This document shows positions 53,367 through 62,169 of a stretch of DNA of 64,000 bases, piece by piece. Origin of the DNA: Aldehydirespirator sp963667505. GTDB lineage: Bacteria; Actinomycetota; Acidimicrobiia; Acidimicrobiales; Aldehydirespiratoraceae. The notes below the pieces were generated by a model. The model worked only from the letters and a program-made list of their open reading frames with translations. It did not search any database and had not been told where the DNA came from. The stretch lies in contig OY763490.2 of assembly GCA_963667505.2 (NCBI GenBank), positions 3,038,001 to 3,102,000 on the forward strand. The letters run 5' to 3'. Both the position numbers and the translations under genes were made by a program. Position 1 is the stretch's first letter, and every line of letters starts with the position of its first letter.

Positions 53367-54152
53367 TCAGGCGGCCACCGCGGGGCGGGACTCCAGCACC
53401 AGCGGGCCATCGTCGCGTTCCGGCGGCTCGGGCCCTTCAGCCAGGTCCACGACGACGGCCGTTGCGTTGTCGCGCCCGTGTCCCGGCCGCACGGCGACAC
53501 CTACCAGCTCGCGGGCGGCCGAGGCCGGGCTGTCCGCAGACCGCAGCACATCAGCCAAGTGCGAATCGGGGACCTCGTTGGTGAGCCCGTCGCTGCAGAT
53601 TAGGAAGCGCGCGCCGCGGACGGCCCGGATCTCCCATCCGTCCACGAGGACTGTCGGCTCATAGCCCACGGCCCGGGTCAGCATGTGCCGGTCGCGGTAG
53701 GCGCCGGCCGCGGCCCGGGTCAGCACCCCGTCCCTGACCAGGTTCTCGACCACGGTGTGATCGACGGTGATCCGGCTGAGCCTGCCGGACGCGAGAGCGT
53801 AGAGCCGGGAGTCGCCCACGTTGACGACCGCCAGCCGTGGCCGTTCACCCGACTGGCCGAGACTGGCGAGAGCGCACAGAGTGGTGGACATCTCGCCCAC
53901 CCGGGGATCGTCCCTGGCCGCCTCGATGATCTCGGCGTTGGCCGCGCCCACCGCGGCGATCAGCTGGTCGAGCGTTCGGAACGGCTTGGCGCGGCTGAGC
54001 ACGCTCAGCGCGATCTCAGCCGCCGCCGCGCCGCCCGCGTAGCCGCCGAGGCCGTCAGCAACCGCGAAGACCGCGCCCGCGGCGAGGTAGCGGTCCTGGT
54101 TGTCGCGGCGATGTCGGCCTGCGTCGCTGGCCGCCCCGTGGACGAAGCGCAC
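53367..54152 (-). CDS. pstP: PP2C-family Ser/Thr phosphatase (PstP-like)
   Basis: Metal-dependent phosphatase that probably reverses PknB phosphorylation. It has 261 residues, cytosolic and without a membrane anchor, unlike mycobacterial PstP. Motifs are RRDNQDRYL, AVADGLGGYAGGAAAAEIAL, the STTLCALASL and NVGDSRLY regions, ICSDGLTNEV and GHGRDNATAVVVD, which supply the Mn/Mg ligands. GTG 54152 is chosen because the preceding codons fall outside the fold. It lies 151 nt upstream of pknB on the same strand. Confidence 0.9.
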   Translation of the reverse strand: MRFVHGAASDAGRHRRDNQDRYLAAGAVFAVADGLGGYAGGAAAAEIALSVLSRAKPFRTLDQLIAAVGAANAEIIEAARDDPRVGEMSTTLCALASLGQSGERPRLAVVNVGDSRLYALASGRLSRITVDHTVVENLVRDGVLTRAAAGAYRDRHMLTRAVGYEPTVLVDGWEIRAVRGARFLICSDGLTNEVPDSHLADVLRSADSPASAARELVGVAVRPGHGRDNATAVVVDLAEGPEPPERDDGPLVLESRPAVAA

Positions 54153-54271
54153 AGCCGCGGATGCTAACGGTCGCCCGCGGCCCAGAGAGCACCGCCGCGG
54201 CCCGGGCCGCTGGCAAGACGCACGGGCCGCGATAGCCTCGGCCCCCGGCCCGCAGGGCGGGCCGATGCCAC

Positions 54272-54355
<84 letters not shown>

Positions 54356-54429
54356 CGGTGCCCGACGGCGGCAGAACAGCAGAGGCGGCGAACGACCCTC
54401 GTCGGCGGGGAGGCTGGACGACGGAGGGC

Positions 54430-55446
54430 GTGCCGGGCTGGACCGTGGACGGCTCAGCCGACGACGACGTGCTGCTGCGGGACGCCACCGACCTGCTGCG
54501 AGCCGAACTGCCCGACCCCCGGCTGGCCGACGACACCGCCTACCTGCGGTGGTGCTACCGCGACAACCCGCTGGGAAGGGCCTGGGAGCGCTACCACTAC
54601 GTCGACGGCGACGACGGCGAACCGCGGCTTGTGGCCCACTACCTCAACTATCCCCGCCGTTACCGGGGGCCCGGGGGCACGAGCGCCGAGGGCGCCTGGT
54701 CGCAGCACGCGGTCACCCGGTCGGGACATCAGCGAGAGCGCCACTTCACCCGCCTGAGCTTCGAGATCTTCGAGGAGGCGGCCGCCGAGGGCCGCACGAT
54801 CTCGGTGGGCGTGACCAACGCCAAATCGACCGGCGCGGTGGTCAAGTACATCGGGTGGAGGCTGGCAGGCCCGTTGCCGGTGCGGATGGTCCCGGCGACC
54901 GGGCTCGGCGGTCGCGGCCCGGCGCGGCGGTCGCGCCGGATGGTCCACGCGGAGGCCACCGACCGGTGGCTCGGCTCGCAGGACTTCGACGATTTCGCGG
55001 CGATGGTCGACCGCCATCCGGTGGCCGGCTGGGCCACCGACTGGAGCCCCGACGTCCTGCGCTGGCGGCTGGCCTGCCCGTTCACCCGCTACTGGGCGCA
55101 CATCGCCGGCGACGTGGCCCTGATCACCACCCGCACGTCGTACGCGCGGGTGCCTGCAACCGCGGTGCTCAAGGTCTTTCCCCTCACGCCGGGAGGATCC
55201 GGGTCCGGCCCGTCCACCGAACCGGTGCGGGCGACCGCGGCCGTTCGGGCCGCTACTCGTCATCACCGCTGCGCCTTCGCGGTGTACGCCGGGTTCAACG
55301 GCGCGGCGACGGTCAGCGGAATCGCCCCTCCGCGGCGCCTCCAGCCCAGCCCGCTCAACCTGGTGATCCGCAGCCTCGACAACGCCGTCGACGCGGAGTC
55401 CCTCACGCTTGACACTTTCGAGCTTCTGGACATGGACGCCTATTAG
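54430..55446 (+). CDS. GNAT-fold acyltransferase-like protein
   Basis: About 338 residues with the layout of GNAT-type acyltransferases found in envelope-glycan clusters: YLRWCYRDNPLGRAWERYHYV near the N-terminus, a central ARTRSGHQRERHFTRLSFEIFEEAAAEG acetyl-CoA-like region, VGVTNAKSTGAVVKYIGWRLAGP and a C-terminal beta-rich domain. The acyl donor and acceptor are unknown. The start is uncertain: GTG 54430 or 54445; the frame is open back through tRNA-Leu but that part is not coding. It begins the envelope-glycan region. Confidence 0.55.
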   Translation: MPGWTVDGSADDDVLLRDATDLLRAELPDPRLADDTAYLRWCYRDNPLGRAWERYHYVDGDDGEPRLVAHYLNYPRRYRGPGGTSAEGAWSQHAVTRSGHQRERHFTRLSFEIFEEAAAEGRTISVGVTNAKSTGAVVKYIGWRLAGPLPVRMVPATGLGGRGPARRSRRMVHAEATDRWLGSQDFDDFAAMVDRHPVAGWATDWSPDVLRWRLACPFTRYWAHIAGDVALITTRTSYARVPATAVLKVFPLTPGGSGSGPSTEPVRATAAVRAATRHHRCAFAVYAGFNGAATVSGIAPPRRLQPSPLNLVIRSLDNAVDAESLTLDTFELLDMDAY

Positions 55447-55737
55447 CGCTCCGTCGCCGAGACGACCGCGCCGCCGTCCCGCCGCCTGAGCCGGTGCCGC
55501 CGTCGCGAGGTGCCACGAAGACCCGGGCGACGCAGCCCTAGTGGTCTGTGCCGGCCTGTCCTCCGTTCGTCGAACTGTCGGCGTTAGAGCGAGCGCGAGC
55601 AGGTGATGGCCGCTCGCGTCGCGGCGGCGTCATTCCCGCTCTTGTTCGCTGCGCTCACGGGCCGCTCGGGCCACGGCCTCGCCCGTGCGGGCCGGATTCG
55701 TTCACCTACCCGCTCGGCCTCCTAGTGGCCCGAGGGC
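55447..55737. other. 291-nt intergenic region, nothing recognised
   Basis: Lies between the convergent GNAT-like and MBL genes. It is G+C-rich and I see no coding pattern, tRNA or clear hairpin terminator in it. Confidence 0.5.
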
Positions 55738-57153
55738 TTACTCGTCGCGGGAGGATGCCCCGAAACGGCGGGCGAGGCTGCTCATGGGGTCGCGGCTCGC
55801 CATCGCGGCGAGCTGGCCCGACAGCTCGCGGTGGCGCCGGGCCGCGACGCCCCAGAGACGGGGTCGCAGGATCTGGCGCCGCAGCGGCAGATACCCGAGC
55901 TCCCACACCATCAACAGGCCCCAGAAGGCCAGGTCGCTGTGCACTCCCCCGGCGGCCAGCTCGGTCCGGATCCTCATCGAGCCGTGGATCATGTGGAAGA
56001 TGCGGCGGTCGATGGCGTCGGCCAGCACCGCCTCGGCCACCCGGACAATGCCGGCCCGGTCGTCGGGCGGCTCATCGGAGCGTCCGACCGTCCGTGAGGG
56101 CATCGACACCCACCAGAACGGCGACCGGGCGTCGGAGGGCACGTCGAAGACGATCGGGCGGGGAACCAGCCGTCGGGAAGCCAGACGGGGCACGGCCCGG
56201 GCGAAGCCCGCGAAGTACGACTCGAACGACGACCACTCCAGTGTCCGGCCCCTCTCCGCGGCGGCCTGCTCGGCCAGCTTGGGCTCGGCCAGCGCGGCCA
56301 GATCCGCCAGATGCTCGCCCCGCTGCGCGTACCAGTCGAAGGAACTGCGCTCGAAGCCGGCCTCGGACGACCACGAGTCGCCCGGCGCCATCGTGACCAC
56401 CTCCACACCGGGCGGGCCGTCCCGCTCGGCCATGGCGGTCCGCACGTCGCCGGGTGTGATGAGATGGTCGTTCACCGGGCGGCTCTCGGGGTGCAGGAAC
56501 CCGACCATCGACCCGAACGGCACCGCGTGGCGGGGCCGCAGCCGGGCCATCGTGTCGTGGAAGTCGTCCAGGTAGGTCTGCCGGGTGACCAAGGCCAGGT
56601 CGGCCGGGTCGTCGGCGCGGTAGAGCACCGGATAGGACTGCGCGAACGAGTGGCTCTTGAAGGCCAGCGTCGGCGGGCCGAAGCGTCGGGTGATCTGGTC
56701 GAGGGCCCGGCCCCTGGTCTTGGCGTCGTTGAAGTCGACCACCACATCGTCGCCGTCGGCCACCACGAAGGCCGAGTCGTCGAAGCCGTACTGGAACGAC
56801 GCCGCTTGCACGCCGCGGCCCATCTCGACCACCTTCCCGTGGGGCATCTCCACCGGCGGGCCGAAGCCGAGGCCGGTCACCTCGGCCGCCATCACGTCAA
56901 CGCCGAACCGAGGGATGAGCACCTGCGCCGAGCGGTCGATACGGCGCAGCGACGGGTAGTGGAAGTGGTCGAAGTGGTGATGGGTCAGATACACGAAGTC
57001 GGGCCGCAGGGTCTCCGCGTCGGGCGGGGCCGAAGGCGGGAAATGCCACCACGACCGCCAGTAGCAGGAGCCGGACAGCCACGGATCGACCAGGATGGTT
57101 CCGGCCCGGGTCTCGATCTCGAGGCAGCTGTGACCGATGACCTTGACCCGCAC
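55738..57153 (-). CDS. MBL-fold protein of glycan-cluster type
   Basis: A 471-residue protein with an N-terminal metallo-beta-lactamase fold of the UlaG/CMP-Neu5Ac-hydroxylase-like branch: GHSCLEIETRAGTILVDPW, GSCYWRSWWHFPP, the metal motif THHHFDHFHYPS, then VVDFNDAK and FKSHSFAQSYPV. A C-terminal about 200-residue helical domain is extra. Such proteins appear in nonulosonate and other envelope-sugar clusters, which fits the neighbouring glycosyltransferases, but the reaction is unknown. Minus strand, divergent from the first glycosyltransferase. Confidence 0.7.
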   Translation of the reverse strand: MRVKVIGHSCLEIETRAGTILVDPWLSGSCYWRSWWHFPPSAPPDAETLRPDFVYLTHHHFDHFHYPSLRRIDRSAQVLIPRFGVDVMAAEVTGLGFGPPVEMPHGKVVEMGRGVQAASFQYGFDDSAFVVADGDDVVVDFNDAKTRGRALDQITRRFGPPTLAFKSHSFAQSYPVLYRADDPADLALVTRQTYLDDFHDTMARLRPRHAVPFGSMVGFLHPESRPVNDHLITPGDVRTAMAERDGPPGVEVVTMAPGDSWSSEAGFERSSFDWYAQRGEHLADLAALAEPKLAEQAAAERGRTLEWSSFESYFAGFARAVPRLASRRLVPRPIVFDVPSDARSPFWWVSMPSRTVGRSDEPPDDRAGIVRVAEAVLADAIDRRIFHMIHGSMRIRTELAAGGVHSDLAFWGLLMVWELGYLPLRRQILRPRLWGVAARRHRELSGQLAAMASRDPMSSLARRFGASSRDE

Positions 57154-57261
57154 TATCCGCGTAGGCTAACGGTGCTCGTCACCGGGGCCGAAGAGACCGG
57201 CGTCTGTGCCCGCACCGGCCGCGCGAGCCAGCGTGGTGCCGCGATCTCATAGCATCGGCCT

Positions 57262-58611
57262 GTGGCCCGTCCCAGCCGTACGACCGCCGAGGCAACGGCT
57301 GCGCCTGTGCAAAGCCACGTCCGACCAGCCGACGGGCGGCGCGGGCTGACCGTCGCGGTGGCGGCCGCGTTCCTGCTGGCGGTGGCGCTGCGGTGGTTCG
57401 TGATCCTGCGCTACTACCGGGATCTCCCGCTGGGGTTCACCGACAATTTCTGGTATCACGCGACGGCCAACCAACTGGCGGAGGGCAGGGGCTTCGTGAA
57501 TCCTTTCGCGCTGGTGGGCGGCATCGACGCCCCGACGGCCGGCCATCCTCCTCTCTACTCGCTGTATCTGGCTGGATGGTCGCTCATAGGCGCGGACACG
57601 GCGCTGTGGCATCGGCTCGCGTCGGGCCTGATCAGTGCAGCGGCCGTCATTCCCTTGGCCGCCGCCGCGAACCGGGCAGCCGGGGCCGCGGCCGGCGCTG
57701 CCGCCGCGTTCGGCGCGGCCGTGCACCCGCCCCTGTGGATGAACGACGGCCTCATCCTCTCGGAGTCCCTGCATGTGACGGTCGCCGCTCTCGCCATCGC
57801 CTGCGCCTACCGCACGGCCGACGACCCGAGCACGGGCAACACGGCGCTGCTGGCCGGTGTGCTGGCCGCGGCTGCGCTGACTCGGAGCGAGGCGGTACTG
57901 CTGTTCGTCCTGCTGCTCGTGCCGCTCATACTGAGCCGTCGGGCCCTGCCCGGGCGCGAGCGTCTGCGCCTGCTCGCAGTGGGCGTCACGGTGGCGGCGG
58001 CGCTGCTGGCACCCTGGACGGTGCGCAACCTCGTCACCTTCGAAGAGCCCACACTGCTGGCCTCCGGCGCCGGGATGGTGCTCGAATTGGGAAACTGCGA
58101 CGAGACCTACTCCGGGGATCGGCTCGGCTACTGGACCTTCGACTGCGAGACGACCGCCTGGCCCGAAGGCGACGAGTCGGTGGTCAGCGCCCACAAGGCG
58201 GCGGTGGCCGGGGACTACATGGCCGAGCACCTGACGGACTTGCCGAAGGTCGTGGCGGCTCGCATCGGGCGCTTGTTCGGCGTCTTCCGACCGTTCCAGA
58301 CCGCAGAGTTCGACGTGGTGCTGGAACGCCGGGTGCGAAGCCATGTCTGGCTGGGGCTGGGGATGCACTGGGCCGCCACCGCTCTGGCCGTGGGCGGCGC
58401 GGTCGTCCTGCGGCGCCGAGGCCGCACTCTGCTGCCTCCACTGGCGACGGTCGCCGCTTCCGCGGTGGCGGCGGGAGCGGCCTTCGGGATCACGAGGTAC
58501 CGGATCGGCGCCGACGCGGCGATCGTCATGCTGACCGCAGTGGGCATCGCCTGGGCTCTCGATCGTGTCCGGCGAGTCCCGAGCCGTCCGGTGGCGGCGG
58601 TGCCGACGTGA
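57262..58611 (+). CDS. GT-C (ArnT/PMT-like) membrane glycosyltransferase 1
   Basis: A 449-residue membrane protein with about ten helices, of the ArnT/PMT-like GT-C superfamily that transfers sugars from polyprenyl phosphates outside the membrane. An acidic residue pair in the first loop (FTDNFWYHATANQLAEGRGF) marks the catalytic Asp, followed by HPPLYSLYLAGW and HPPLWMNDGLILSESLHV. It is paralogous to the next gene and to the one at the right edge. GTG 57262; its stop overlaps the next start (GTGA). Confidence 0.8.
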   Translation: MARPSRTTAEATAAPVQSHVRPADGRRGLTVAVAAAFLLAVALRWFVILRYYRDLPLGFTDNFWYHATANQLAEGRGFVNPFALVGGIDAPTAGHPPLYSLYLAGWSLIGADTALWHRLASGLISAAAVIPLAAAANRAAGAAAGAAAAFGAAVHPPLWMNDGLILSESLHVTVAALAIACAYRTADDPSTGNTALLAGVLAAAALTRSEAVLLFVLLLVPLILSRRALPGRERLRLLAVGVTVAAALLAPWTVRNLVTFEEPTLLASGAGMVLELGNCDETYSGDRLGYWTFDCETTAWPEGDESVVSAHKAAVAGDYMAEHLTDLPKVVAARIGRLFGVFRPFQTAEFDVVLERRVRSHVWLGLGMHWAATALAVGGAVVLRRRGRTLLPPLATVAASAVAAGAAFGITRYRIGADAAIVMLTAVGIAWALDRVRRVPSRPVAAVPT

Positions 58612-60080
58612 CTCCAGAAACGGCCGACGCCACGCTGGCCTCGACGAATCCCGAGCCCTCCCGATCACCGGCACGGCTGCTAGAGCGGGTCGCCGGCCCG
58701 GCGGTGCTGAAGGTGTGGCTGCCGACGGCCGCGATCGTGGTCGTCGGCTTGGGCCTTCGACTCTTCGTGGTGCTGGTGGCCCGGCCGGCCTGCTCGCCGG
58801 ACCCGGCCGAGATCGGCTGCTTCCGGATCAACGGCGACGTCCTCTATCACTTCACCCAGGGCCGGCTGATCGGTGACGGGCACTTCTTCAAGAACGGCAT
58901 CGAGCATCTCGCCTCGGGGCGCCTCGTCGAGGCGGCCGGGGATCCTCCTGGGTTCGCGCTGCTGCTCGGCCTGTGGTCGGCGCTGGGCTTCGACTCGGTG
59001 GACTGGCAGCGGACCGGCACGTCCCTGGTGGGCGCCGCGACTGTGTTGGCCGTCGCCGCGCTGGCCCGCCGGCTGGGCGGCGACCGGGCAGGGTGGGTCG
59101 CGGGCGCGCTGGCCGCGGTGCATCCGCTGCTATGGATCAACGACGCCATGCTGATGTCGGAGTCGCTGTACCAGCCAGCAGTGGTGTTGGTCATGCTCGC
59201 GGCCGTCGCCTACGCCGAGACTCCCGGTCGGCGACGGGCTGCGCTGGTCGGGGCGGCCATCGCCGCAGCCGCGCTGGTCAGGGGCGAGGCTGCCCTGCTG
59301 GTCGTGGTGCTGCTGGTGCCGCTGTGCCTGCTGGCCCGCGCCGTCGTCACCGCCGAACGGCTCCGCCATTTGCTAATCGGCGCGTTCGCGGCCCTGCTCG
59401 TCGTCACGCCCTGGCTGGCCTACAACAACCTGCGGTTCGAGGGTCCGGTCACCCTCAGCACCGGCGCGGGCGCGGTGATGATGGCGGGCAGCTGCGAGAC
59501 GGCCTGGAGCGGGCCGCGAATGGGATCGTGGTGGGACTGCTTCACCGAGCGCGACCTGTGGGACGAGTTCGAGGCCGAGTTCCCGGGCATCACCGACACG
59601 CCGCCGGAGGCTCGCACCGTCCACGACGAGTCGCTGGTCGACGCCTTCAACCGCCGCCACGCCTTCGCCTGGATCGGCGACAACCTGTCGCGCCTGCCCC
59701 AGGTGATGCTGGCCCGGGCGGGCAGGGCGCTGGACTTCTTCCGGGTGCAGGACTCGCTGGACAACAACGCCGGTCTGGAGGGTCGCTGGCGACGGCCGTC
59801 GCAGGCGGGGCTGGCCCTCTACTACCTGTTGATCGTGCCCGCGGTCGTCGGCGCATGGCGAATGCGCAAAGCGGGGCTGCGCCTGACGCCGCTGCTGGCG
59901 TGGTGGCCGATGGTGGTCGCCGCCGCCGCGCTCACGTTCGCCCTCACCCGCTACCGCGTGCCCGTGGACATCGCCATGATCGTGCTCGCGGCGGTGGCGG
60001 TGGGAACACCGCGGCCGGCCGCCTCCGAACCTCAGGCCGCGCCGGCCGGCTCCGGTGCCGCTTCAGGTGCCGCGCCATGA
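58608..60080 (+). CDS. GT-C membrane glycosyltransferase 2
   Basis: A 490-residue paralogue of the preceding protein. It has an N-terminal Thr/Pro-rich cytosolic segment, a first membrane helix, a loop with INGDVLYHFTQGRLIGDGHFF (Asp at the catalytic position), HPLLWINDAMLMSESLYQPA and about ten helices in total, ending in an Ala/Pro-rich tail. The pair probably adds sugars to a lipid-linked or surface glycan. GTG 58608 overlaps the stop of gene 1; its own stop overlaps the next gene (ATGA). Confidence 0.78.
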   Translation: MTPETADATLASTNPEPSRSPARLLERVAGPAVLKVWLPTAAIVVVGLGLRLFVVLVARPACSPDPAEIGCFRINGDVLYHFTQGRLIGDGHFFKNGIEHLASGRLVEAAGDPPGFALLLGLWSALGFDSVDWQRTGTSLVGAATVLAVAALARRLGGDRAGWVAGALAAVHPLLWINDAMLMSESLYQPAVVLVMLAAVAYAETPGRRRAALVGAAIAAAALVRGEAALLVVVLLVPLCLLARAVVTAERLRHLLIGAFAALLVVTPWLAYNNLRFEGPVTLSTGAGAVMMAGSCETAWSGPRMGSWWDCFTERDLWDEFEAEFPGITDTPPEARTVHDESLVDAFNRRHAFAWIGDNLSRLPQVMLARAGRALDFFRVQDSLDNNAGLEGRWRRPSQAGLALYYLLIVPAVVGAWRMRKAGLRLTPLLAWWPMVVAAAALTFALTRYRVPVDIAMIVLAAVAVGTPRPAASEPQAAPAGSGAASGAAP

Positions 60081-61795
60081 GCCGTCCGGTGGCCTTCTCG
60101 CTGGACCTCGAGGACCATCGGCCCGACGCCGCGGCCGAGAGACGCTACCCGGCAATCGTGGCTGCGCTGTTGGACGATCTGGACGCCTGGGGCACGACGG
60201 CCACCATCTTCGTGGTCGGCGACCTGCTCGGTGAGGTGCCCGACCTCATCCGGGAGGCTGCGTCTCGCGGCCACGAGATCGGGCTGCACGGTGCCAGCCA
60301 CACGCCGCTGCCGGAGGCCGGGCCGGACCGCTTCCGAGGCGAGACCGCCCGGGCCACCGAGGCGCTGGCCGGGCTCATCGGGCGGCCTGTGTCCGGTTTC
60401 CGAGCCCCGATCTTCTCACTGGTCCCCGAGTCGGCCTGGGCGCCCGAGATACTGGCCGAACTGGGCTACTCCTATTCCTCCAGCGTGCTGCCCGCCGCCA
60501 ACCCGCTGTACGGCTGGCCGGGCGCGCCCCGACGGCCCTTCCGCTGGCCCTGCGGCCTGGTGGAGCTCCCCGCGCCGGTGTTCGGGATCGGCCCGGCGAG
60601 GCTGCCCCTGCTGGGCGGCACCTACCTGCGGACAGCGCCCTGGCTCGCAGTGCGTGCTGCTCACCGTCGGGCTGCGGGTCAGGACGCGCCTTGGATATAC
60701 GCCCACCCCTACGACTTCGACCCCGACGAGCCTCGATGGGTGGTGCCCGAGGTGGGTCGGCTGGGCAGCAGGCTGCTGTGGCACGGCCGGGCGGGAATGG
60801 CCGATCGGGTGCGAAGGCTGGCAGCCGGCTCGCGCGCCACGCTGGCGGAGTTGGCGTCGGACGCGGCCGACGCCGAGGTGTTCGACGACTCGGACGGGAG
60901 GCCGAAGGTGCGACGTGCAAGGCTGGGCCGACGACGCAGCTCCGAGCGCCCAGGCCCCGCGGCCGGCCCCGACGGCCGCGGCCGCGACGGCTGCGGCCGC
61001 GAGTACGGCCACAGCGACATGGTGCACAGGCTGCCGAGGGCCGCGTTGGTCGACCGGGTCGACTGGCTCGTAGAGCGCTGCCGCGGCCTTCGGGTGGTGC
61101 ATGTGGGCTTCGGCGATGCCGGCCTCCGCGACCAGCAGGATCGTGCCGGACGGTGGCTGCACGCCCGACTGGCGGAGTCGGCGTCGGACCTGGTCGGGAT
61201 CGACGCCGACTCTGAGAGCGTGAGCCGAGCGGCGGCCGAGGGATACCAGGCCCATGAGGCGGACTGCACCGACCGGGCCGCGGTGGAGGCCCTCGGCATC
61301 GCACCGGTCGACGTGGTGGTGGCCGGTGAGGTGATCGAGCATGTGGGCTCGCCCGGACCGTTCCTGGAGGGCATGCGGCCGCTCTGCCGACCCGGCGGAC
61401 AGCTCATCGTGACCACCCCCAATGCCGGCGGGCTGGTGACCGCGGCCGCGTCGGTGACCCGGGGGTTGGAACTGAATCATCCCGACCATGTGGTCATGTT
61501 CACTTGGCGGACCTTGACCGAACTGTTGCGCCGCCACGGCTGGCGGCCGGTGGAGACCGCGGTCTACGTGCCCGTCGCGCGCGGTCGCGGCCACCAGTCC
61601 CGCCGCGACTGGCTGGGCATCCGAGCGGTGCTGCTCGCGGAGCGGGCCCTCGCCCGGATGGGGCGACCGTTCGCGGCCGACGGCCTGATCGTGGTGGCCG
61701 AGCCGTCGGAGCCGACCAGTGCGGCCGACCCCCGGGGGCCACGGTTAGACCGCGGCGAGTCGAGAGCGTCAGCCGGGGTCGACCAGTCCGGCTGA
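60077..61795 (+). CDS. polysaccharide deacetylase - methyltransferase fusion
   Basis: A 572-residue protein in one uninterrupted frame. Residues about 1-290 are a NodB-type deacetylase: FSLDLEDH (metal Asp pair), GLHGASHTPLP (metal His), GRPVSGFRAPIFS and YAHPYDFDPDEPR, as in DUF3473-type exopolysaccharide deacetylases. After an Arg/Gly-rich linker (about 290-315), residues 315-572 form a class I methyltransferase (VVHVGFGDAGLR in the SAM region, IDADSESVSRA, VVAGEVIEHVGSPGPFLEGM, VTTPNAGG). Together they may trim and cap an envelope glycan. Overlaps the preceding stop (ATGA) and the convergent DUF2304 gene by 27 nt. Confidence 0.75.
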   Translation: MSRPVAFSLDLEDHRPDAAAERRYPAIVAALLDDLDAWGTTATIFVVGDLLGEVPDLIREAASRGHEIGLHGASHTPLPEAGPDRFRGETARATEALAGLIGRPVSGFRAPIFSLVPESAWAPEILAELGYSYSSSVLPAANPLYGWPGAPRRPFRWPCGLVELPAPVFGIGPARLPLLGGTYLRTAPWLAVRAAHRRAAGQDAPWIYAHPYDFDPDEPRWVVPEVGRLGSRLLWHGRAGMADRVRRLAAGSRATLAELASDAADAEVFDDSDGRPKVRRARLGRRRSSERPGPAAGPDGRGRDGCGREYGHSDMVHRLPRAALVDRVDWLVERCRGLRVVHVGFGDAGLRDQQDRAGRWLHARLAESASDLVGIDADSESVSRAAAEGYQAHEADCTDRAAVEALGIAPVDVVVAGEVIEHVGSPGPFLEGMRPLCRPGGQLIVTTPNAGGLVTAAASVTRGLELNHPDHVVMFTWRTLTELLRRHGWRPVETAVYVPVARGRGHQSRRDWLGIRAVLLAERALARMGRPFAADGLIVVAEPSEPTSAADPRGPRLDRGESRASAGVDQSG

Positions 61796-62128
61796 CTCCA
61801 GTCGGGCCCGCAGCAGCGCGACGTCCTCGGCGAGGGTCTGCAATCGTTGCTCGTTCCGCGACAGTTCGAAGGACAGGTGCACGGTCGTGGCGAACAGGAA
61901 GGCAGTGGACGCGAACAGGATGGTGGCCGGCTCGTAGGTGATCCCGACGATGTCGGAGATGGGCACCAGCAGGTCGGGCACGGCGGCCAACGGCAGCAGG
62001 GCCACCGCAGTGACGGACCACAGCAGCGCGTACTTCGCTTTGAGAATCCTCTTGGAGACCAGCCGATATATGAACACCACCGTCAGCACGATGACGACGG
62101 CGACTAGCACATGGGCGCGTGGCGACAT
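61769..62128 (-). CDS. DUF2304 family membrane protein
   Basis: A 119-residue protein with three membrane helices and a C-terminal amphipathic coil (SRNEQRLQTLAEDVALLRARLE). The YALLWSVTAVALL block is typical of DUF2304, small proteins next to polyprenyl-phosphate glycosyltransferases in surface-glycan clusters, where they may tether enzymes. Its 3' end overlaps the fused deacetylase gene by 27 nt; the next gene on the strand ends 41 nt upstream of its start. Confidence 0.8.
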   Translation of the reverse strand: MSPRAHVLVAVVIVLTVVFIYRLVSKRILKAKYALLWSVTAVALLPLAAVPDLLVPISDIVGITYEPATILFASTAFLFATTVHLSFELSRNEQRLQTLAEDVALLRARLESAGLVDPG

Positions 62129-62169
62129 GGCCTCAAACTAGTGGTCGGCCGCTGAATTGGTCGTCCCCG

